DNA of 64,000 nt from contig JAAWRH010000004.1 in the NCBI GenBank assembly GCA_022800935.1, positions 62,001 to 126,000 of the forward strand, in the 5' to 3' direction. Every line of letters starts with the position of its first letter. Position 1 is the first letter of the stretch. The position numbers and the translations under genes are program-made. The notes beneath the pieces are model-generated. The model did not search any database and was not told where the DNA came from. It worked only from the letters and a program-made list of their open reading frames with translations. Shown piece by piece: positions 58,810-64,000 of this stretch. The stretch comes from Oscillospiraceae bacterium. GTDB lineage: Bacteria > Bacillota > Clostridia > Oscillospirales > Ruminococcaceae.

Positions 58810-60849
58810 TTGAAAAAAAGAACAAATGGATTCAAACGGACTACCGCGCTGCTGGCAGCCGTCATCATCGGAGCCGCCCCTGTGGGAGAGCTTCGGGTTT
58901 TGGCCGGAGAGACAGAATCCCAGGCAGTTCTGTCCGCCGCGAATTCCTACGCCATTCCTCAGCAGCGCGCCGTCATCCCGGCGGAGATCAAATCCGATAC
59001 CGCCGCCATTGAGGCGGAGCTGGCCAAGCTCCCCCTTTCCTTTGCACGCAGCCTCCAGATCAACCGCCCTGTCAGCGCGCTGACCACTGCCTATTCCAAA
59101 TACTTTATCATGGGCACCTCCGACCCCAGCCAGACCCTGACCATGGACGGCAAAGAGGTTCCACGTTACGGGGGCAAGGGCGCGTTCGGCGTTCTGGTTC
59201 CCCTGGAGGTGGGGACCAACCGCTTTGTGTTCAGCCAGAACGGCATCTCCTCCACGGTGGAGATCACCCGGTATCAGCCGTCGGGCAAGGCTTCCCCCAT
59301 TACCAAGATTGTGCAGTCCTCCATCTATCCCTCGGTAAACGACGTGGCCTACGCTGACGGTGAGATTGAGTTCCAGTGTACCGCACCGGCGGGCTCGCGG
59401 GTGACCGGTTCCGTGGCGGGGCTGGAGGTGGAGCTCACCCAGACCGGGACGGCGGAAAACGGCGTTCCGGCCACCTACTACGCCTCTGTAAAGGTCCCCT
59501 CCCGTTACAATGTCAATGAGGTCACTAATCTGGGAAAGGTCTCCTATACCATGCGGTATCAGGGGCAGACCTCCACCTATCAGTCCAACGCCAATCTGTA
59601 TGTGGCGGGAGAAAACGCCGTCGTCCGGGTGCGGGTCAATAGCTACCGCGCCAATGTTCTGCGGGATGTCAACCAGAGCGGCTGGTTCCTCACCACCCTG
59701 AATGAGGGCGCGGTGGAGCGCATTTCCCATAAAGACTACTGGTCCAATGCCGGTGTCCCCTACTTTTACCTCTCCTGCGGCGGATACATTCCCAAGGCCA
59801 GCGTCACCATCCTGGAGGGGCGGCCCTCCATCTCCAACGATATCAGCGGCGTTTCCCTGGAATCCTCCAGCCGCGGAGAGACTATCCGGCTGTCCGGCAC
59901 CAACTCCCCTTCCCATAAAACCGTGCTGAAGGAGGGCGGATTAGACATCACCCTTTACAATTCCTCCCTTTCCGCTGCCATGCCCGGCTTTTCCAAGAGC
60001 GGCCTGATCCGCTCGGTGACAGCCTCCTCCGAAGACAGCAGCGTGACCCTCCACATCTCCCTGAAAAAGGACCTGTGGGGGTATGACATCCAATACGACG
60101 GAGACGACACCCTCATCTTTATCAAGGAGCGCCCGCGGCTCAGCTCCGACAGCCTACAGCCCCTGAAGGGAACGGTTGTGGTGCTAGACCCCGGACACGG
60201 CGATTATGACCCCGGCGCTCTGGGCGTGGCTGGTACCAACGGGGCCACCGAAAGCGTGCTGAACCTGGCAGTGGCCACCGCCGCCAAAATGCGGCTGGAG
60301 CAGCTGGGGGCAACCGTTTATATGACCCGCACAACCACAAACGAGTTCCTGGAGCTGGACGAGCGGATGCAGTTTGCGGAGAAGTACCGCCCTGACTTCT
60401 TCCTCTCCGTCCACCACAACAGCGTCGGCGAAACGGTTGACGCCAATAAGACGGAGGGGACGGAGATATACTACCACACCTCCTATTCCGCCAACATGGC
60501 GAAGAACATTCTCTCCGGCGTCTGCAACAACACGGGCCGGAAATACCGGGACGCTTATCCCTCCTATTACCGCGTCACCCGGATTACCTGCGCCCCCGCC
60601 GCGCTGGTGGAAACCGGCTTTGTGCCCAACCCGGCGGAATACGAAAAGCTTTGCAGCGTCTCCAATATCATCAAGGCGGCGGACGGCATCTGTGAAGGGA
60701 TTCTCTCCTCCATGCCGGGGGCAGCTTCCCTGTCCTCCTCCCCTGCGGTTTCGAAGGAATCCGGAAAGGAAAGCGAAAGCAGCTCCTCCACAGAGGCGAA
60801 GCGGATAACCATCAGCGTCCCGGTCATTGATAAGGTGGAAAACGGCTAA
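58810..60849 (+). CDS. Secreted N-acetylmuramoyl-L-alanine amidase
   Basis: Cell-wall hydrolase of 679 aa. A signal peptide covers about 1-30 (KKRTNGFKRTTALLAAVIIG). A large beta-rich region (about 35-450) with no recognised family follows. The amidase-3 domain (about 455-645) has VVLDPGHGDYDPGALG (zinc His), GATESVLNLA (Glu), FFLSVHHNSVGE (His) and ALVETGFVPN (catalytic Glu). A Ser-rich tail ends the protein. The TTG at 58810 follows GAGGTGA; the open frame goes back to 58768. A strong terminator follows. It may act in growth or spore formation. Confidence 0.88.
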   Translation: MKKRTNGFKRTTALLAAVIIGAAPVGELRVLAGETESQAVLSAANSYAIPQQRAVIPAEIKSDTAAIEAELAKLPLSFARSLQINRPVSALTTAYSKYFIMGTSDPSQTLTMDGKEVPRYGGKGAFGVLVPLEVGTNRFVFSQNGISSTVEITRYQPSGKASPITKIVQSSIYPSVNDVAYADGEIEFQCTAPAGSRVTGSVAGLEVELTQTGTAENGVPATYYASVKVPSRYNVNEVTNLGKVSYTMRYQGQTSTYQSNANLYVAGENAVVRVRVNSYRANVLRDVNQSGWFLTTLNEGAVERISHKDYWSNAGVPYFYLSCGGYIPKASVTILEGRPSISNDISGVSLESSSRGETIRLSGTNSPSHKTVLKEGGLDITLYNSSLSAAMPGFSKSGLIRSVTASSEDSSVTLHISLKKDLWGYDIQYDGDDTLIFIKERPRLSSDSLQPLKGTVVVLDPGHGDYDPGALGVAGTNGATESVLNLAVATAAKMRLEQLGATVYMTRTTTNEFLELDERMQFAEKYRPDFFLSVHHNSVGETVDANKTEGTEIYYHTSYSANMAKNILSGVCNNTGRKYRDAYPSYYRVTRITCAPAALVETGFVPNPAEYEKLCSVSNIIKAADGICEGILSSMPGAASLSSSPAVSKESGKESESSSSTEAKRITISVPVIDKVENG

Positions 60850-60855
60850 AGTAAA

Positions 60856-60893
60856 AAAAGGTTTCAGGGTTGGCCCCCTGAAACCTTTTTTAT
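60856..60893. terminator. Bidirectional terminator after the amidase gene
   Basis: AAAAAAGGTTTCAGGG and CCCTGAAACCTTTTTT form a long hairpin with T-runs on both strands, between convergent genes. Confidence 0.85.
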
Positions 60894-60898
60894 AAATC

Positions 60899-61525
60899 TT
60901 AAGCCTGAAACGAAAATCCTTCCGCCAGCTGTAAGCACTGCCGGTAGAATTCCTCGTATTCCCGGTTGGCCATGGCGACAAGCCGGGGGTCCTCCCGGCC
61001 CACACACAGGGAGGAAAAGATATCCCCATAGGTCTCCGAGGGCTCCGCCCTCTTGTCCCGCAGTATGTAAAGGGAAAAGGGCACCGGGTCCCGGACCTTC
61101 TGGTACAGTCCGGCGCTTTCCTGCTGCACTGTGTTGTAAAAGGTGCTCAGGACTGTCTGAGCAATCAGGGAATTGGGCAGGCACTGGATAGACCGGTTGA
61201 CCGCATAGGAAAACAGAATCGCCAGCTGTCCCAGGACAGGCTCCGGCTCCTGACATTTCCGGATGTACCCGCAGTACAGCCGCGCCAGACACCCGCCCAA
61301 CTGAAGGGCGGTCTGGATGTTCCCCATATTGTGCTGGTTGTAAAAGTCCGCGGCAGAGCTCTCTCCGGGGTCCGCCCTTTTGACGGGTGCTCCCGCAATG
61401 CGGACATCGTCCTCCTCCACCGAAAAGCGAAGGCAAAATCTTGGCGGAAGGAGCAGCCCCTCCCCCTGCGCTTTTTTTCTTTTTCGGGCTACACGGTCTG
61501 TCGGGATTGAAAATAATCCGTTCAT
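60899..61525 (-). CDS. Hypothetical protein, 208 aa
   Basis: No family recognised. The start (MNGLFSIPTDRVARKRKKAQ) is basic. Later parts are helical with hydrophobic stretches (LQLGGCLARLYCGYIRKC, GQLAILFSYAVNRSIQCLPN) but no obvious membrane segment or signal peptide. GGAGG precedes the ATG. It lies between the amidase and TSCPD genes. Soluble helical protein is the best description. Confidence 0.65.
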   Translation of the reverse strand: MNGLFSIPTDRVARKRKKAQGEGLLLPPRFCLRFSVEEDDVRIAGAPVKRADPGESSAADFYNQHNMGNIQTALQLGGCLARLYCGYIRKCQEPEPVLGQLAILFSYAVNRSIQCLPNSLIAQTVLSTFYNTVQQESAGLYQKVRDPVPFSLYILRDKRAEPSETYGDIFSSLCVGREDPRLVAMANREYEEFYRQCLQLAEGFSFQA

Positions 61526-61564
61526 TCCACCGCCTCCTTCCCCTCTTTGAAGCTTCCGGTTATT

Positions 61565-61822
61565 TTACGCCCTGGACGCAAGGGCCTCCTCAATGCAGAT
61601 GGAAAGCTGATCCGGGCAGGAGGTCCCCCGATTGCCGCACTGGATGCCCTTTAAGGTCTGGGCAATCTCAACCGCCTTTTTGCCCTTTACCAAGGCCATA
61701 ATTCCGGCCAGGTTTCCCTTGCAGCCGCCTAAAATGGTAAGATTGGTGATAACTCCCTCATCGTCGATTTCAATATCCATCAGCTGGGAGCAGGTGCCCT
61801 TTGTCCTGTATTGATATTTCAT
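61565..61822 (-). CDS. TSCPD domain protein (ribonucleotide-reductase-tail-like)
   Basis: An 85-aa protein named for its TSCPDQL motif near the C-terminus. It has YRTKGTCSQLMDIEIDDEGV, LGGCKGNLAGIMALVKGK and GIQCGNRGTSCPDQL. Such domains also occur at the end of vitamin B12-dependent ribonucleotide reductases, with cysteines for metal or redox. The start at 61822 follows GGAAAGGAAG. Function alone is unknown. Confidence 0.85.
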   Translation of the reverse strand: MKYQYRTKGTCSQLMDIEIDDEGVITNLTILGGCKGNLAGIMALVKGKKAVEIAQTLKGIQCGNRGTSCPDQLSICIEEALASRA

Positions 61823-61945
61823 TTTCCATACTTCCTTTCCGATAAGCATTCTCTGAAGTTCAATTCGCTTTTTCCATTATACAATAAACCTATCAATTTC
61901 TCAAGCCTAACCTGAAAAAATTGGCAGCCCCTTCAGCCTCACGCC

Positions 61946-62362
61946 TTACGCCTCGGCCTCGACTGCCTTGAACGCCGCCTCATAGACTGTGGGGAACGCC
62001 TTGCGCAGGTTGATTGGACGGAAATCCCTCCCCACCCAGGCGTGGAGCGTCTCCCCCTCCGCCAAGAGCTTTTCTCCGCTCAGTACCCGATACCGGAACA
62101 CGATTCTGGACGGGGTGAGGCGGACTGCCCTGGTTTCCACCGTTACACAGCCGCCGTATACGGCTGGGGCAACATATTTGACCGACAGCTCCCGCACCGG
62201 GAGCATCAGCCCCATCCGTTCCATCTCCTGGTACGGAACCCCCATTTCCTGGGAAAACCTTGTGCGGGCGGTTTCAAACCAGACAGGATAGACCGAGTGG
62301 TGTACCACCCCCATCTGGTCGGTTTCCGCGTAGCGCACTTCGATGCTGATATATGACCGCAC
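61946..62362 (-). CDS. Acyl-CoA thioesterase, YbgC/4HBT hotdog family
   Basis: A 138-aa hotdog-fold thioesterase. The signature is YAETDQMGVVHHSVYPVWFE (about 11-30), with the Asp and His of the 4-hydroxybenzoyl-CoA thioesterase family. The rest (LPVRELSVKYVAPAVYGGCV, TPSRIVFRYRVLSG) fits. Substrate acyl-CoA unknown. It is convergent with nothing and stands between the TSCPD and YlmC genes. Confidence 0.88.
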   Translation of the reverse strand: MRSYISIEVRYAETDQMGVVHHSVYPVWFETARTRFSQEMGVPYQEMERMGLMLPVRELSVKYVAPAVYGGCVTVETRAVRLTPSRIVFRYRVLSGEKLLAEGETLHAWVGRDFRPINLRKAFPTVYEAAFKAVEAEA

Positions 62363-62502
62363 CTTTCACATCCTCCGATTTTGAGAATTCGTATGAATCC
62401 GCGGCGGCTGCGGGCGGAAGCGCCCCACCTGCTCCAGTCCTGCCAAATTCCCCTTTATTTTACCAGGAAACTCATGGATTGTCAATTTTTGGAGAGGCAG
62501 TC

Positions 62503-62829
62503 TTATTGGAACAAATTCTCAAAAAACGCCTTTTTCGGCGGTTTCGGTTCTCGGTGGGGGCGGCAGAACCGCACCAGAATGGCGTCCTCCCCGATGATGA
62601 CAATGTCCTTCCAGTAGATGACATATTCCTCGCATTTGCCAAACAATCCGAAAAATTTTCCCTTCCCCTCCACCACCAGGGCAATCACCCTGGCGGAGCA
62701 GGTGTCGATTTCCACATCCGCCACGCATCCCAGGCGGCAGCCGTCCTCTACGCTGATCACATCCTTGTAGCGGAGCTCAGTCACCCGGCAGCAGATTTCC
62801 CGAATCTCCCGGACCGTTTCTTCTCCCAT
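62503..62829 (-). CDS. YlmC/YmxH family PRC-barrel protein
   Basis: A 108-aa protein with a PRC-barrel. It contains CRVTELRYKDVISVEDGCRL, followed by GCVADVEIDTCSARVIALVV and YVIYWKDIVIIGEDAILVRF. This pattern is the YlmC/YmxH sporulation family. It lies near sigG, as ylmC does in the Bacillus sigE-sigG-ylm region. Exact role unknown. Confidence 0.85.
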   Translation of the reverse strand: MGEETVREIREICCRVTELRYKDVISVEDGCRLGCVADVEIDTCSARVIALVVEGKGKFFGLFGKCEEYVIYWKDIVIIGEDAILVRFCRPHREPKPPKKAFFENLFQ

Positions 62830-62979
62830 GTCTCACCTTTCTTTCCCCGCCGGTATCCACATGTGGAATATCAGCCGTATACGGTAAAATGTCTATCATC
62901 ACTTTCTTCCAAATATATGCAGCTTTCCTCCACGTCATACCGGATTCATTTTTTGATACTGGATTTTTTCATGTCCAGT

Positions 62980-62988
62980 TGCTATAAT
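62980..62988 (+). promoter_or_regulatory. Extended -10 promoter of the PH-domain gene
   Basis: TGC-TATAAT at 62980-62988, 37 bases before the start codon. No clear -35 box. Confidence 0.5.
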
Positions 62989-63024
62989 GGAAAAAACAGC
63001 AAGTTTGGCAAGGAGGTTTGTGCG

Positions 63025-63429
63025 ATGGGTAAAGTGGAAATGAACGAACTTTGGCGGGACCGGAAACGGCATCTTGGGCTTCCCCTCAGCTTTACAAGGT
63101 ATTCCCTCACCGAGGACCGCATCTTTATGGAGACGGGTCTGCTGAATACCGAGCTGGAGGAGATACTCCTCTACCGCGTCCGGGATATCGGCATGAAAAT
63201 CTCCCTGGGGCAGCGGATTTTCGGCGTAGGTACGGTGGTTTTGGTTTCCTCCGATAAGACTGCGCCTAAGCTGGAGCTGAAAAACATCCGCAATCCCCGG
63301 CTGGTTAAGGAGCAGATACACCAGCAGGTGGAGGAGATGAAGATAAAGCGCCGCCTGCGAGTCGGCGAGGTCCTGGAGGACGGCGCTGAAGACGGGCTCG
63401 ACGAGGAGGAGGACGACTCCTCCAAATGA
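63025..63429 (+). CDS. PH-domain (DUF304-like) protein
   Basis: A 134-aa protein with a bacterial PH-like domain: LPLSFTRYSLTEDRIFMETG, then LNTELEEILLYRVRDIGMKI and SLGQRIFGVGTVVLVSSDK. It ends in an acidic tail (DGLDEEEDDSSK). No membrane segment. The ATG at 63025 follows AAGGAGG by 8 bases. The frame runs open from 62353, but that part overlaps the YlmC gene and is not coding. Function unknown. Confidence 0.82.
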   Translation: MGKVEMNELWRDRKRHLGLPLSFTRYSLTEDRIFMETGLLNTELEEILLYRVRDIGMKISLGQRIFGVGTVVLVSSDKTAPKLELKNIRNPRLVKEQIHQQVEEMKIKRRLRVGEVLEDGAEDGLDEEEDDSSK

Positions 63430-63469
63430 AGACGGGAGAGCCATTGGTCCGGTTGGGCGTAAAAAATGC

Positions 63470-63506
63470 TGGCCCCGAACGCATCGTTCGGGGCCGGCCG
63501 TTTTTA
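63470..63506 (+). terminator. Terminator between PH gene and sigG
   Basis: GGCCCCGAACG and CGTTCGGGGCC form a GC-rich hairpin followed by GGCCGTTTTTA on the plus strand. The two genes are convergent. Confidence 0.75.
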
Positions 63507-64000
63507 TATCTGCTTTTTGATCCGCTCCAGCGCGCTCTTTTCCAGGCGGCTGACCTGGGCCTGGGAGATGCCTATCTCCTGGGCCACCTCCATTTGTGTC
63601 TTTCCGGCCATGTACCGCAGGGAGAGGATTTTCTTCTCCCGCTCCCCCAGCTTTTCGATGGATTCCCTCAGCGCGATTTCCTCCAGCCAGGTTTTATCGT
63701 CGGTGGTGTCGCCGATCTGGTCCATGACATAGATGGTGTCCCCGCCGTCGGAATATACGGGTTCATACAGGGAAACCGGCTCCACAATCGCCTCCAGGGC
63801 AAACACCACATCCTCCTTGCTGCGCCCCATAGCCTCCGCGATCTGGTCGATGGTGGGCTCCCGCTGGTTTTCATTGGTGAGCTGTTCCTTCACCTGCATG
63901 GCCTTATAGGCGGTATCCCGCATGGAGCGGGACACCCGGATGGAGTTGTTGTCCCGCAGGAACCGCCTGATTTCCCCGATAATCATAGGTACGCCATAGG
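63504..64000 (-). CDS. sigG: RNA polymerase sporulation sigma factor G, N-terminus cut by window edge
   Basis: Late forespore sigma factor. The visible C-terminal part reads YGVPMIIGEIRRFLRDNN from the window edge, where the family has YAVPMIIGEIRR. It then has RVSRSMRDTAYKAMQVKEQL (region 3), EPVYSDGGDTIYVMDQIGD and region 4 with LGEREKKILSLRYMAGKTQM and EVAQEIGISQAQVSRLEKSA. The ATG at 63986 is internal, since the frame and the similarity continue past it to the edge. Confidence 0.93.
   Translation of the reverse strand, partial: YGVPMIIGEIRRFLRDNNSIRVSRSMRDTAYKAMQVKEQLTNENQREPTIDQIAEAMGRSKEDVVFALEAIVEPVSLYEPVYSDGGDTIYVMDQIGDTTDDKTWLEEIALRESIEKLGEREKKILSLRYMAGKTQMEVAQEIGISQAQVSRLEKSALERIKKQI

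Noticed and set aside
62353-63024. Long N-terminal extension of the PH-domain protein
   Set aside because: It runs antisense over the YlmC gene and lacks a ribosome-binding site; AAGGAGG at 63010-63016 fixes the start at 63025.
1-64000. CRISPR arrays, tRNA or rRNA genes, insertion sequences
   Set aside because: No regularly spaced direct repeats, no tRNA-like cloverleaf with CCA or TTCGA arm in context, and no transposase with terminal repeats were found by reading.

Overview
The window is a high-GC chromosomal segment of a spore-forming Clostridia bacterium, most like the Oscillospiraceae/Ruminococcaceae group. This placement is inferred from gene content and order and from frequent GTG/TTG starts behind strong AGGAGG sites; no 16S gene is present. 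Spore formation is indicated by sigG, yqfC, yqfD, ylbJ and a YlmC/YmxH protein. No rRNA, tRNA, CRISPR array, insertion sequence or complete prophage was seen.

Layout. 1-6764 (+) is the conserved Firmicutes block xseA(partial)-xseB-ispA-YuiD-like-dxs-tlyA-nadK-argR, and recN follows at 8637. Four accessory genes sit between argR and recN: an unknown protein, a Uma2 nuclease, a cytidine-deaminase-like enzyme and an Rpn-tail-like protein. 10379-11966 is a tyrosine T-box leader with tyrS, followed by an acetyltransferase and two Uma2 paralogues on the minus strand. 13952-17701 (-) is a lysine operon, lysine riboswitch-asd-dapA-dapB-ACT protein. queA, a broken uracil-DNA-glycosylase-like gene and glpP-glpK follow. 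22039-25626 (+) has a MACS-type acyl-CoA synthetase and three resistance-like genes (TmrB-like, methyltransferase, GNAT).

25739-35011 (+) is miaB-ylbF-(nucleotidyltransferase, Nudix)-mutS-mutL-miaA-hfq, covering tRNA modification and mismatch repair. 35051-40240 (+) holds an HlyD-like adaptor and the division/envelope block sepF-ylmH-divIVA-lspA-rluD. A split transketolase, a Nudix protein, a small membrane protein and ylbJ follow. 44670-52887 (+) is the spore/essential block yqfC-yqfD-phoH-ybeY-dgkA-era-yqzL-recO-mutS2. 52911-54537 is an accessory stretch with a RelE-type toxin pair and a membrane acyltransferase.

54582-58209 (-) holds a membrane protein, a J-domain protein with a cysteine-rich tail, a DUF5685 protein and a tyrosine recombinase with an AT-hook-like tail. 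Upstream of the recombinase lies a dif-like inverted repeat. The end has a four-cysteine small protein, a secreted amidase, several small minus-strand genes, a PH-domain protein and the 3' part of sigG. Most of the sequence is core genome. The most unusual parts are the non-coding ones: CTGTGYG heptamer repeats at two loci, the recombinase-adjacent inverted repeat, a symmetric AT-rich repeat between divergent sporulation genes, and the overlapping yqzL/recO pair.
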